Both the position numbers and the translations under genes were made by a program. The notes beneath the pieces were generated by a model. The model had not been told where the DNA came from and did no database searches. It saw nothing but the letters and a program-made list of their open reading frames with translations. DNA of 64,000 nucleotides from JACVRW01 sp963757815 (lineage in GTDB: Bacteria > Actinomycetota > Thermoleophilia > Solirubrobacterales > Thermoleophilaceae). Positions within the stretch are counted from its first letter, which is position 1. Each line of letters begins with the position of its first letter. Of the stretch, positions 26,975 through 35,087 are shown piece by piece. The stretch covers positions 124,001 to 188,000 of the forward strand of contig CAVWSN010000018.1 of assembly GCA_963757815.1 (NCBI GenBank), read 5' to 3'.

Positions 26975-28075
26975 TCAAGCCAGCCGGGCCTCGTGCGCCT
27001 TGGCGGCGGGCTCGACGAACAGGGCCGCCTCCTCGGCCTCCGCCAGAACGGCCCGGCGCTCCGCTGCGCGCAGCTTCACGAGCGGCTCGACGACGACGGC
27101 GGCGCGGCCGCGTGACTTCTCGAGCCTCCAGAAGCCGGCCACCGCGCCGTCCACCAGCACGGTCGCTCGCACGCGCAGGTTCTTCGTCGTCAGAGCCTTG
27201 CGATGCTCGTCGGAGATCACGCGCCTGCGATCCGCGTGGGCGAGCAAGAGGTTGTCGAACTCGGGCAGCAGCCGCACCGGCGCCGGAGCATCGGAGGGCG
27301 GCCGCGGCGCCGACGGCAAATCGAACAGCTCGCGGCCCGACTCGTCCCGAAAGGTCGCCAGCTCGGCCCTCAGCTTCTCGAACACCGGGCCCAGGCCGCC
27401 ACCGCCAAGCCACGCCTCCGCGTCGCGCACCGAGGCGGGCCCGAAGGCGGCGAGGTAACGGCGCACCAGTTCGGCGCGGTCCGGGCGCTTGCGCAGCGGT
27501 CGCCCGAGCCAGCGCTCGGCGTCGGTGAAGGGAGCCTTGGGCGTGAAGCCCCAGCGCCCGCCGTCCGGCACGCGCACGAGCGGGAGGCTCCTTCGGACGA
27601 CCGCGGCGATCGCGCGAACGTCGGCCTCCGGATGACGCTCGGCCAGCGCGTCGCGCAGCGCCGCGGCGGACATCGACTCTTCATGCTCGAAGATCTCTCG
27701 CCCGTCCTCGACCAGCGCCGCAACGTCCACCCCCTCGAGCCGGGAACCGAGGTAGTTGGCCATGTCGCCCTCGAGCGCGGAGGCGACCGCCGAGTGGAGC
27801 CGCACGTAGTCGTCGGCCGCGAGGAGGTGCACCGTGCCGCGCATCGACGCGGCCCTGACAACCGTCCGCTCCTCGATCGCCGCGGCCAGCTCGGCGGCCT
27901 CGAAGCCCTCGAGCCGCGACCACAGGCCGAGGTAGGGAGGACCGGGCTCCTGGGCCTGCATGCCGGCCAGGCGGCCGACCGCCTCGACGGCGCCCAGCGA
28001 GTGCCGCTCGAGCAGGAGCTGCCGGGCCAGAGTCGCGTGGCCGAGCTCGCGTGAGCTGAGGACGGTCTCGGCCAC
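26975..28075 (-). CDS. AlkZ/YcaQ-like winged-helix DNA glycosylase
   Basis: 366 residues of the HTH_42 family. The family is known from Streptomyces AlkZ and E. coli YcaQ, which unhook interstrand crosslinks and remove bulky N7 adducts. The catalytic QxQ motif is visible as MQAQEPG, followed by LWSRLEGFE, MRGTVHLLAADDYVRLH and a C-terminal LLPEFDNLLLAHADRRR typical of the family. GTG 28075 gives a natural N-terminus; the frame continues upstream to 28156 without similarity. Near dinB it forms a small DNA-repair neighbourhood. Confidence 0.82.
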   Translation of the reverse strand: MAETVLSSRELGHATLARQLLLERHSLGAVEAVGRLAGMQAQEPGPPYLGLWSRLEGFEAAELAAAIEERTVVRAASMRGTVHLLAADDYVRLHSAVASALEGDMANYLGSRLEGVDVAALVEDGREIFEHEESMSAAALRDALAERHPEADVRAIAAVVRRSLPLVRVPDGGRWGFTPKAPFTDAERWLGRPLRKRPDRAELVRRYLAAFGPASVRDAEAWLGGGGLGPVFEKLRAELATFRDESGRELFDLPSAPRPPSDAPAPVRLLPEFDNLLLAHADRRRVISDEHRKALTTKNLRVRATVLVDGAVAGFWRLEKSRGRAAVVVEPLVKLRAAERRAVLAEAEEAALFVEPAAKAHEARLA

Positions 28076-28142
28076 GCGCGGATGATTCCAGGGGCGCTCT
28101 GAACACGCTGTCGAGCCCCGTTCGACGCGGGCCGCCAACGCA

Positions 28143-28166
28143 AAGCGGCGCCTCACGGCGCCGCTT
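28143..28166 (-). terminator. 10-bp stem-loop terminator
   Basis: AAGCGGCGCC and GGCGCCGCTT form a perfect 10-bp stem around TCAC. On the minus strand it is followed by TTTGCGTTGG, a weak T-tract. It lies downstream of the small gene ending at 28204 and upstream of the AlkZ-like gene. Confidence 0.65.
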
Positions 28167-28203
28167 CACGGGAGGTTGGAACCCCCGTCGGAGGCGGAGT
28201 CCG

Positions 28204-28509
28204 CTACGCGCGTGCGTGCGAGAACCCGCGTAGGAGGGAGCGCAGGCGCCCGCCGCGGCGGGACAAATGGGCCTCCGCGCGCTCAATCTGCGCCCGGCGC
28301 AGCTCGAGCAAGGCGACGAGCTCGGCCGTCGGCTCGAACGGATCCGCAATCGGGCGGCCGGAGCCGATCGGGAGCGCGGCCAGCATTCGGGAATCGGCCT
28401 CCGCTATGAGTGCCGGGCCCCTTGGTGGGCTCGCGCTGTCGAGTGCCGCAAGTCGAGCGAGCTCTACCAGGTCGCCTGAATCGGAGCGGCGGACGGTGAC
28501 GTTCTGCAT
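28204..28509 (-). CDS. small protein, truncated GNAT-like N-terminus, function unknown
   Basis: 101 residues. The start MQNVTVRRSDSGDLVELARL looks like the first strand and helix of a GNAT acetyltransferase, and LIAEADSRMLAALPIGSGRP like the following strands, but the acetyl-CoA loop is missing and the protein ends in a basic helix (SRRGGRLRSLLRGF). Such short proteins recur in this bacterial group. Strong GAGGAGG upstream of ATG 28509. Divergent from the MocR gene, so possibly under its control. Confidence 0.6.
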   Translation of the reverse strand: MQNVTVRRSDSGDLVELARLAALDSASPPRGPALIAEADSRMLAALPIGSGRPIADPFEPTAELVALLELRRAQIERAEAHLSRRGGRLRSLLRGFSHARA

Positions 28510-28541
28510 TTCTGACGACCTCCTCTGGGCCTCGGGGTTGC

Positions 28542-28598
28542 GTGTATGACCTTGCGCCTGTAGTGTATGACCTACAAGGAGATAGGCAATGTCATACA
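28542..28598. promoter_or_regulatory. MocR operator: two direct repeats and one inverted copy
   Basis: GTGTATGACCT occurs at 28542-28552 and again at 28563-28573, exactly 21 bases (two helical turns) apart. An inverted copy of the core, GTCATACA, is at 28591-28598 and overlaps the MocR start codon. Direct-repeat operators are known for MocR/PdxR proteins. It lies between the divergent small gene and the MocR gene. Confidence 0.65.
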
Positions 28599-30220
28599 AG
28601 ATCAACTTGTCTGGATTGAAGAGGGACGGAGAGGTGTCCCTGACGCAGCAACTGGTCGAGCGCTTCACGCAAGCGATCGACGCCGGCGAGCTCGAGCCGG
28701 GCGAGAAGCTGCCGCCGACACGCGAGCTCGCGTCCGAGGTGGGGGTGAACCACCTCACGGCCGCGCGCGTGTACCGCAAGCTCGCCGAGCTCGGCTACGT
28801 GAGCGCCAGCGTCGGCCGGGGGACGTTCGTCCGGGCGCTCGCTCCCGAGGCAAGCCAGGAGTACGGGGACGACTGGCAGGTCTATGCCCTCCCCGAGCAC
28901 GACATCACCTATCCGGAGCGTGTGCTCGCCGACTCGTTCGCCGGCGCAGCCGATCCCGACCTCATCTCACTGGCCGTGGGCTGGCCCTCGCCGAGCGTCT
29001 ACCCGACCGCCGAGCTCGCCCGCATAACCGCGGACGTCTTCGCCGAGGAGGGCGGCGAAGCGCTCTCGTACCTGCCCGCCGAGGGGCTGTACGCCTTCCG
29101 CGAGCAGCTTGCGCTGCGCGGGAGGCAGTACGGCTACGCGCAGGATGCCGACGAGATCGTCGTCGTGTCCGGGGCGAAGCAGGGACTCAGCCTCGTTGCT
29201 CAGGCGACGCTCGAGGAGGGCGATGTCGCCGTGATCGAGTCGCCGACCTTCCTGGGCATGCTCGAGTCGCTGCGCCACACCGGCGCGCGCGTGATCGGGG
29301 CGCCGGTCGATGAGGACGGACTCGACATCGACACCCTCGAGCGACTGCTCGCACGTCACGAGGTGAAGCTGGTCGCGCTACAGACGGCCTGCCAGAACCC
29401 CACCGGCCGCAACATCTCCGAGGAGCGCCGGCGGCGACTCGCCGAGCTGGCGATCGAACGCAACTTCTTCATCCTCGAGGACCGCGTGTACGCGGATGCG
29501 AGCTTCGAGGCGGAGCCGCCGCGGTCGCTGCGCGAGCTGGCGCCGGCCCACGTGATCTACGTGAACTCGCTCTCGAAGGTCGTCGGCGGCGGGCTGCGGG
29601 CGGGCTGGATCGCGGCGCGCGGACCGGTACGCGAGCGCATCGCGATGCTCAAGCTCGGCGACGACTTCCACTCGCCGACTCTCATCCAGCACGTCGCGGC
29701 GCGCTGGCTCGCCGCGGGAGCCCACGACCGTCATGTGAAGAACAATTTGCCCTTCTATCGAGAGCGCCGGGACGCGCTGGTCGACGCGCTCGAGCGCCAC
29801 ATGGCTGGCGAGTACCGCGCGGACATCCCGAGCGGAGGCCACCACCTGTGGGTCACGCTCACGCGGCCGCTCGACGAGCGCGCGCTCTACTCCGAAGCGT
29901 CCCGCCACGGCGTGACCTTCACACCGGGCGGCGTCGTGACCGCCGAGCGGCGCTCGCAAACCTCGATGCGCCTCTCCTTCTCCCTGGTCTCGCCGGCCGA
30001 GCTGGACGAGGGCGTCAGGCGCCTCGCCCGCGCGATCCGCGAAGTGCGCCGCCGCTCCCGCCACAGCCGTGGCGGCGCCAATGTCCTAGCCGCAGCCGTT
30101 CCCAGAGCCCGCCGAGCTCACGCAGTTCTTCGCGCGAGAAGCGATTCAGGAAGAGCCTGCGCACGCCCGCAAGGTGCGTCTGGCGCGCCTGCGCGAACAG
30201 CTCGCGGCCCGCCGGCGTGA
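28589..30220 (+). CDS. MocR/PdxR-type GntR regulator with aminotransferase domain
   Basis: N-terminal GntR winged helix (LTQQLVERFTQAIDAG, LPPTRELASEVGVN, ARVYRKLAELGYV) fused to a fold-type I aminotransferase domain. The PLP lysine is Lys330 in NSLSKVVGGG, with CQNPTGRNI and SGAKQGLSL also typical. ATG 28589 has AAGGAGAT upstream. The last part, after EVRRRSRHSRGG at about residue 495, is low-complexity and antisense to the MarR gene; the natural end may be earlier, for instance at a TAG at 30087 in a neighbouring frame. MocR proteins commonly regulate PLP, GABA or amino-acid genes; the target here is unknown. Confidence 0.87.
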   Translation: MSYKINLSGLKRDGEVSLTQQLVERFTQAIDAGELEPGEKLPPTRELASEVGVNHLTAARVYRKLAELGYVSASVGRGTFVRALAPEASQEYGDDWQVYALPEHDITYPERVLADSFAGAADPDLISLAVGWPSPSVYPTAELARITADVFAEEGGEALSYLPAEGLYAFREQLALRGRQYGYAQDADEIVVVSGAKQGLSLVAQATLEEGDVAVIESPTFLGMLESLRHTGARVIGAPVDEDGLDIDTLERLLARHEVKLVALQTACQNPTGRNISEERRRRLAELAIERNFFILEDRVYADASFEAEPPRSLRELAPAHVIYVNSLSKVVGGGLRAGWIAARGPVRERIAMLKLGDDFHSPTLIQHVAARWLAAGAHDRHVKNNLPFYRERRDALVDALERHMAGEYRADIPSGGHHLWVTLTRPLDERALYSEASRHGVTFTPGGVVTAERRSQTSMRLSFSLVSPAELDEGVRRLARAIREVRRRSRHSRGGANVLAAAVPRARRAHAVLRARSDSGRACARPQGASGAPARTARGPPA

Positions 30221-30542
30221 TCTGGGCGAAGTAGCCGCGCGCGTCCTCGCTGCACTGGACGCGTTCGAGCAGGCCGCTCCGCTCGAGGCGGTCGACAAGC
30301 CGTGTCAGCCCGCTGCGGCTGAGGAGCACCGAGTCGGCGAGCTCGGACATCCGCATCCGGCCCTCGGGGGAATCGGCCAGGAAGAGCAGGACCTCGTACG
30401 ACGAGAGCGGGAGCCCGTGCGCGTCGGACAGCTCGGCGTCAAGCGCCTTGGTCAACTCCGCATGCACACGCAGCATGCCACGCCAGGCGCCCAGCTCCTC
30501 GGAATCGAGAAGGGTGATCGTCATGTCGCCGTTCGTGCTCAT
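30015..30542 (-). CDS. MarR-family transcriptional regulator
   Basis: Winged-helix regulator of 175 residues: SSYEVLLFLADSPEGRMRMSELA, then VLLSRSGLTRLVDRLERSGLLER with the recognition helix, the wing DARGYFAQITPAGRELF, and the C-terminal dimer helix. The final ~25 residues (after WERLRLGHW) are unlike the family and overlap the MocR 3' end by 206 bases. ATG 30542 is used; ATG 30524 is possible. Same strand as the cox cluster, 84 bases after it, but separated by a hairpin. Confidence 0.85.
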   Translation of the reverse strand: MSTNGDMTITLLDSEELGAWRGMLRVHAELTKALDAELSDAHGLPLSSYEVLLFLADSPEGRMRMSELADSVLLSRSGLTRLVDRLERSGLLERVQCSEDARGYFAQITPAGRELFAQARQTHLAGVRRLFLNRFSREELRELGGLWERLRLGHWRRHGCGGSGGALRGSRGRGA

Positions 30543-30575
30543 CGAAAGTAGTTGGTTGCGGGAACAACAAGTGTA

Positions 30576-30618
30576 GCTGCCCCGGCGGGCGCCCGGGGCG
30601 GGAGCCCGGACGGGCAGC
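30576..30618 (-). terminator. stem-loop at the end of the cox cluster
   Basis: GCTGCCC (30576-30582) pairs with GGGCAGC (30612-30618), and the GC-rich loop contains a further CCCGG/CCGGG repeat. On the minus strand TACACTTGTTGTT follows. It separates CoxG from the MarR gene. Confidence 0.5.
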
Positions 30619-30626
30619 CTGCGCGC

Positions 30627-31331
30627 TCAGCGCGAGCCGCCGCCGAAGATCCGCCGGATCCGGTCCCAGAGCGCCCGGAAGAAGAGGGAGAAGCCGCTGA
30701 TCGGCTTGGCGGCGGGCAAGGGGCCGGCAGGCGAACGGGTAGCCGCAGGCGCCGGAGCGGTCGGGTCGGTCGGCACCGCGGTCGCGTCGCCGGGAGGCGC
30801 CGGAGCGGTCGGGTCGGCGGCGGGCGCCGCGGAAGCTCCGCCGCCAGTGGCCGCCGCGGCGGTCTCGCCGCCCGCGGCCGGCTCCGCCTCGATCCGCTCC
30901 TGCAGGCACTCCGCAAAGTCCTTGAGCAGCCGGTTCGAGATGTCCTGGATCATGCCCCCGCGCCCGAAGCGGGCCAGCCGGCCGGTGATCGTGAAGTCCG
31001 TGTCGACCTCGACGCGCGTGCCCTCGCCCGCCGCCTCGAGTTGCGAAACGATCGTGGCCTTGGCCGACCCCTGCCCGCGCTTGTCCTGGCCGCTCGCGCG
31101 CATCACCGCGCGATGGGCGGAGGCGTCGGTCTCCTCCATGTGGAGCTCGCCGCGGTAGGAGGCCGTGGTCGGCCCGAGCTTCACGGTGAAGTTGCCGCGA
31201 TAGGCCCCGTCGTCCCCGGCTTCGGTGATCTCGGCGCCCGGGAGGCAGGGCGCCACGCGCTCGATGTCGATGAGCGTCTCCCAGACGCGCTCGACCGGGG
31301 CGCGCACCTCGAACGACTGTTGGAGCTTCAC
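30627..31331 (-). CDS. coxG: CoxG-like SRPBCC protein
   Basis: 234 residues. The first ~150 are a START/SRPBCC fold of the CO dehydrogenase subunit G family (MKLQQSFEVRAPVERVWETL, CLPGAEITE, YRGNFTVKLGP). It is followed by an Ala/Pro-rich linker and a short hydrophobic/basic end (SGFSLFFRALWDRIRRIFGG). Family members are thought to help recruit or mature the CODH at the membrane. Last gene of the cox cluster; the start overlaps the MocA-like gene stop (ATGA, 31328-31331). Confidence 0.85.
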   Translation of the reverse strand: MKLQQSFEVRAPVERVWETLIDIERVAPCLPGAEITEAGDDGAYRGNFTVKLGPTTASYRGELHMEETDASAHRAVMRASGQDKRGQGSAKATIVSQLEAAGEGTRVEVDTDFTITGRLARFGRGGMIQDISNRLLKDFAECLQERIEAEPAAGGETAAAATGGGASAAPAADPTAPAPPGDATAVPTDPTAPAPAATRSPAGPLPAAKPISGFSLFFRALWDRIRRIFGGGSR

Positions 31332-31909
31332 GCCACGGGGCCGCCGGCCCGGAGCGCATCGAGCTCGGCCGGTGTGTCCACGTCCTCGCCGCCGCCCAGG
31401 TCATCGCAGGCGACCTCGCGAACGGGCACGCTCATCAGCAGGTTGCGTGCGCCGTGGTCGCCCGTGACGTTGCGCATCCGCGCGAACAGCCTCTGCTCGA
31501 GAAGAACCGGGTGGCCGGGGTCGCCGTGGTAGGTCGCGCGAACCGCCAAGGCCCCGGTGCCGCGCGCCGCTATGACCCGCCGGATGGCGTCCGGTGCGAT
31601 GCGCGGCTGGTCGCCGAGTATGACCACCACGGCCTCGCAATCCGACAGCTCGGCGAGGCCGCACGCGAGCGACGCCGCCTGACCCTCTTGCCAACGAGGG
31701 CAGACGCACGGCTCCGCCCCGTGCAGGTCGACGCCGGCGATGATCTCCTCCGCGCCCGCCCCGAGGACGACGATCACGCGCCCGACGGGCGCTGCCGTGA
31801 TCGCCCTCAAAGAGTGCTCGAGGAGCGGCCGCCCGTCGAGCAGGGCGAGCTGCTTTGCGCTGCCGAAGCGAGTGGCCTCGCCGGCCGCGAGGACGATGCC
31901 TCCTATCAC
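31328..31909 (-). CDS. molybdenum cofactor nucleotidyltransferase, MocA-like
   Basis: 193-residue NTP transferase. The signature VLAAGEATRFGSAKQ (LAAGxSxRxGxxK type) is at the N-terminus, with ILGDQPRI and the C-terminal GGGEDVDTPAEL typical of MobA-like cytidylyltransferases. It would convert the molybdopterin cofactor to its cytosine dinucleotide form (MCD) used by xanthine oxidase-type enzymes such as CoxL. Overlaps both neighbours by ATGA. Confidence 0.85.
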   Translation of the reverse strand: MIGGIVLAAGEATRFGSAKQLALLDGRPLLEHSLRAITAAPVGRVIVVLGAGAEEIIAGVDLHGAEPCVCPRWQEGQAASLACGLAELSDCEAVVVILGDQPRIAPDAIRRVIAARGTGALAVRATYHGDPGHPVLLEQRLFARMRNVTGDHGARNLLMSVPVREVACDDLGGGEDVDTPAELDALRAGGPVA

Positions 31910-32670
31910 GCGCCGACCTCGTGGATACGGCCGCCTGCCTCCGAGAGCCGCCCGCCGTCGCGCCCGTTACGGACCGCCACGACCTCGGCCATGATCGAGA
32001 GCGCGGTCTCCTCCGGGGTCACGGCGCCCAGGTCGAGCCCGATCGGGGCGGCGATGCGGTCGAGGAGCTCCTCCTCGACCCCGGCCGCGAGCAGCCGCTC
32101 GCGCCGCTGGGCCTGCGCCCGCCGGCTCCCCATCGCACCCACGTAGGGCGCCTCTGAGCGCAGTGCCAGCTCGAGCGCAGCGTCGTCGAGCTTGGGGTCG
32201 TGGGTGAGCACCGCGACGTACGTGGCGCGATCGATGCCGCCGATCCGCGCGAACGCCTCGTCGGGCCAGGCGGCGATCACCTCCTCGGCCTCCGGGAAGC
32301 GGTCGGGCGTGGCGAACTGCGAGCGTGGGTCGCAAACGAAGGGCCGCCAGCCGGCGGCCCGTGCGAGGCGGCAGAGCGCCGCCGCGTAGTCGACGGCCCC
32401 GAACACAACGAGCCGCGGCGCCGGTGCCGTCACGTCCACGAACAGGGTGATCTCACCGGCCTCGCGCTGCTCGGAGCGCTCCGCCCACATGAGCTCCTCG
32501 GCGGCCTCCACCGCCACACGGTCGAGCTCCGCATTTCCGAGCCCGCCCTCGGTCGCCCCGTCGGCGGACACCAGCAGCTTCGCGCTCAGGTCGCCGCCCG
32601 CGATCACGCTCACCAGGGCCGCCCGGCCGTCCTCGCCGGCGATGCGCGCGAATTCCCCCTGGGCGCTCAA
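31906..32670 (-). CDS. XdhC-family protein, C-terminal (Rossmann) half
   Basis: 254 residues with the XdhC Rossmann domain: RLVVFGAVDYAAALCRLARA, VCDPRSQFATPDRFP, YVAVLTHDPKLDDAALE, APYVGAMGSRRAQAQRRERL and APIGLDLGAVTPEETALSI. XdhC/CoxI proteins bind and sulfurate the molybdenum cofactor and insert it into the large subunit. The start is TTG 32670, overlapping the TGA of the upstream half (TTGA); the frame is open further upstream but that shadows the other half. Confidence 0.82.
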   Translation of the reverse strand: MSAQGEFARIAGEDGRAALVSVIAGGDLSAKLLVSADGATEGGLGNAELDRVAVEAAEELMWAERSEQREAGEITLFVDVTAPAPRLVVFGAVDYAAALCRLARAAGWRPFVCDPRSQFATPDRFPEAEEVIAAWPDEAFARIGGIDRATYVAVLTHDPKLDDAALELALRSEAPYVGAMGSRRAQAQRRERLLAAGVEEELLDRIAAPIGLDLGAVTPEETALSIMAEVVAVRNGRDGGRLSEAGGRIHEVGA

Positions 32671-33026
32671 GCTCGCGCCTCGCGCGAGGCGCCCGGCTCG
32701 GCCGGGCGCGGAGCGATGTCGTACTCCTCGACGAACACGTCGATCTCGCCGCCGCACGGCAGCCCGACGTCCCAGGCATCGCTGTCCGCGATGCCGAAGT
32801 GGAGGAGCTTGGGGCCGTCGCCGCCCAGCACCTCGGCGGCAGCCTCCACGACCGCGCCCTCGACGCAGCCGCCCGAAACGGCGCCCGACACCTCGCCGTG
32901 CTCGTTCACCGCCATCTTGGCGCCCGGCGGACGGGGCGCCGAGCGTTTGACCGCAACAACGGTCGCTATCGCAACGCGGTCGCCACGGTCGCGCCAACCG
33001 CTTACGTCATCCAGCACATCCTTCAT
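32667..33026 (-). CDS. XdhC/CoxI-family protein, N-terminal half
   Basis: 119 residues: VAIATVVAVKRSAPRPPGAK, NEHGEVSGAVSGGCVEGAVV and LPCGGEIDVFVE, the conserved XdhC_CoxI domain with its Cys-containing GGCVE and PCGG motifs. ATG 33026 is preceded by GGAGGGGAAGG. In many bacteria this domain and the Rossmann half are one protein; here they are two overlapping genes. Confidence 0.82.
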   Translation of the reverse strand: MKDVLDDVSGWRDRGDRVAIATVVAVKRSAPRPPGAKMAVNEHGEVSGAVSGGCVEGAVVEAAAEVLGGDGPKLLHFGIADSDAWDVGLPCGGEIDVFVEEYDIAPRPAEPGASREARA

Positions 33027-33049
33027 GGGTTCCTTCCCCTCCTTGCGCA

Positions 33050-33065
33050 CTGTTCCCACGAACAG
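33050..33065. promoter_or_regulatory. inverted repeat between CoxE-like and XdhC genes
   Basis: CTGTTC-CCAC-GAACAG is a perfect 6-bp-arm inverted repeat 24 bases upstream of the XdhC N-terminal gene. It is not a LexA box, since the half-sites are in the opposite order. It could be an operator of an internal promoter or a small hairpin. The rest of the 60-base gap shows only the ribosome site. Confidence 0.35.
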
Positions 33066-33086
33066 GTGATCTCATGCCAAATTTGT

Positions 33087-34242
33087 TCATTTGAGGCCAC
33101 TCTCCATCAACTCTGCCAGCTCCGCCAGCGATGCAAGCGAGTTGCCCGCCAGGAAGTGGTCGACGTACGGGAGCGCCGCCTGCATGCCGAGCGTGAGGGG
33201 CTCGTAGGCCGGGTGAGCCTTCAGCGGGTTGAGCCACACGAGCGTGTGCGCGCAGCGCCCGAGCCTCGCCATCTCGTGCGCCGAGCTGCTCCGGATCGCC
33301 GCGATCCCAGCCGTCCGAGAGCAGCACGACGATCGCGCCGCGCCCGAGCCGGCGGCCGTGCTCGCGGTTGAGCGTGGCCAGCGCGTCGCCGATGCGGGTC
33401 CCACCCGACCAGTCATCGGCCGCGTCGGCCGCGCGGTCCAGGGCGCGTTCGGGGTCGCGCCCGGCCAGCTCGGCGGTCACGCGCGTGAGCCGCGTGCCGA
33501 ACACGAACGCCTCCACCCGCCGGCGAGCGGCGACGCAGGCCTGCATGTACTGGAGCAGCATGCGGGCGTAGGGCTCCATCGACCCCGACACGTCGCAGAC
33601 GAGCACGAGCGGGCGCGGGCGCTCACGCGGCTCGCGCCAGTGGCGCTCGAACGGGTCGCCGCCGCTGCGCAGCGACGAGCGGATGGTCTGGCGCAGGTCC
33701 GGCCGGGCGGCGTGCGGCGGCGCGCCGCGCCGGCGCGCCGGCCTGGTGCGCCGACTGGGACGGGTCGGCCCGCTGCCCGCGAGCCGCCGCATGAGCGCCC
33801 GTGCGATTCGCCGTTCGGCCTCGGAGTAGTCCGCGAAATCCTTCTCCCTGAGGAGCTCGACGTCGGACCAGGCGGCCGACACGAGCTCGACCTCGTCGGC
33901 GGGCGCGAGGCGAGGGACCTCGGGAGCCGGCACCGCCACACGAGGCAACGCGAGCGAGGCCACCTCGTCGAGGCTCTCCGGCGGCTCCGGCTGCTCGGGC
34001 GGAGGCGCCGAGAACCATTCCGCAAAGGCGGCGTCGAAGGCAGCAAGGTCGTCCCGGCGCGAGCAGAGTGCGGCCCGCAGCGCGAAGTAGGCGGTCGCGC
34101 GGTCCGAAGGGTCGATGGCGCCGAGCGCGCGGTGCGCCGCCAGCAGCTCGCCAACCCCCACGCGCGCGCCGCCCGCGCGCATCGAGGCCACGAGCAGAGT
34201 CAGCCGCCCCGTGAGGCGGGCACCCGGCCGCTCGCGGCTCAC
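33087..34242 (-). CDS. coxE: CoxE-like VWA-domain protein, one frameshift
   Basis: Von Willebrand A domain protein that works with the MoxR ATPase in maturing the CODH active site. N-terminal helical part, then the basic linker and the MIDAS motif DVSGS in LVCDVSGSMEPYARMLLQYM, the Thr in DWSGGTRIGDAL and Asp in LLSDGWDRGD. The family-like C-terminus EMARLGRCAHTLVWLNPLKA to LASLAELAELMESGLK is in a neighbouring frame ending at 33087. One base seems missing near 33275-33290; the unshifted frame instead runs into unrelated sequence to 33007. The start overlaps the MoxR stop. Confidence 0.82.
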
Positions 34243-35087
34243 GGTGCCTCCCCCGCGGGCGCGGCGAGATCCCGCAGCACCCCCCGCTGACGCACCTGAT
34301 CGATGTCCTCGCGAACCTTGAGCGCGACCCCGAGCGTCTCCTCGAGGTCGGCGGAGTCGAGCGCGAGCAGCGCCTGCGCCCAGGCAATCGTCTCGCCGAC
34401 GCCCGGCAGCTTGTAGAGATCCTCGTCGCGCAGCCGGGCAACCGCCGCGCAGACCCGCGCCGCCACCGCGTCCGATACGCCCGGTAGACGGGCATGCACG
34501 ATCTGCGCCTCGCGCTGCGGGGAGGGATAGTCGATCCAGTGATAGAGGCAGCGCCGCTTGAGCGCGTCGTGCAACTCGCGCGTGCGGTTGGAGGTCACGA
34601 CCACGCGCGGCCGGCGCTCGGCCGTGACGGTCCCGAGCTCGGGGATCGAGACCTGGAAGTCCGACAGGAACTCGAGCAGGAACGCCTCGAACTCATCGTC
34701 CGCGCGGTCGATCTCGTCGATCAGCAGCACCACCGGCTCGCTCGCCTGGAGGGCGTCGAGCAGGGGCCGGCGCAGCAGGAAGCGCTCCGAATACAGCGGT
34801 TCCTCGTGCCCGGCGCGGAGGTGCAACAGCTGGCGCGGATAGTCCCAGTCGTAGAGCGCATGGTGGAGGTCGATGCCCTCGTGGCACTGGAGCCGGATCA
34901 GCCGCGCCCCGCTCGCGCCGGCCAGCGCCTTGCCGACCTCGGTCTTGCCGACGCCGGCCTCGCCCTCGAGAAGCAACGGCTGCTCGAGGGCCACCGCGAG
35001 GAAGACGGCGACTGAGAGGCCCCGGTCGGCGAGGTAGCTCTCGCCCGCCAGGGCCTCCTGGACGGCTGCGGGGCTGTCGAGCGTCAG
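34239..35087 (-). CDS. coxD: MoxR-type AAA+ ATPase (CoxD-like), CTG start
   Basis: 282-residue AAA+ ATPase: Walker A GEAGVGKTEVGK, Walker B VLLIDEIDRADDE, sensor 1 VVTSNRTRELHDALKRRC with the arginine finger. CoxD of this family is known to assist formation of the CuSMo centre in CO dehydrogenase. No ATG, GTG or TTG precedes the conserved region in frame; CTG 35087 overlaps the CoxM stop (CTGA) and has GAGGAGG ten bases upstream, so it is the likely start. The open frame continues upstream antisense-free to 35549 as a CoxM shadow. Confidence 0.85.
   Translation of the reverse strand: MTLDSPAAVQEALAGESYLADRGLSVAVFLAVALEQPLLLEGEAGVGKTEVGKALAGASGARLIRLQCHEGIDLHHALYDWDYPRQLLHLRAGHEEPLYSERFLLRRPLLDALQASEPVVLLIDEIDRADDEFEAFLLEFLSDFQVSIPELGTVTAERRPRVVVTSNRTRELHDALKRRCLYHWIDYPSPQREAQIVHARLPGVSDAVAARVCAAVARLRDEDLYKLPGVGETIAWAQALLALDSADLEETLGVALKVREDIDQVRQRGVLRDLAAPAGEAP

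Noticed and set aside
33050..33065. Second LexA box upstream of XdhC
   Set aside because: The half-sites are GTTC-N4-GAAC, the reverse order of a LexA site.
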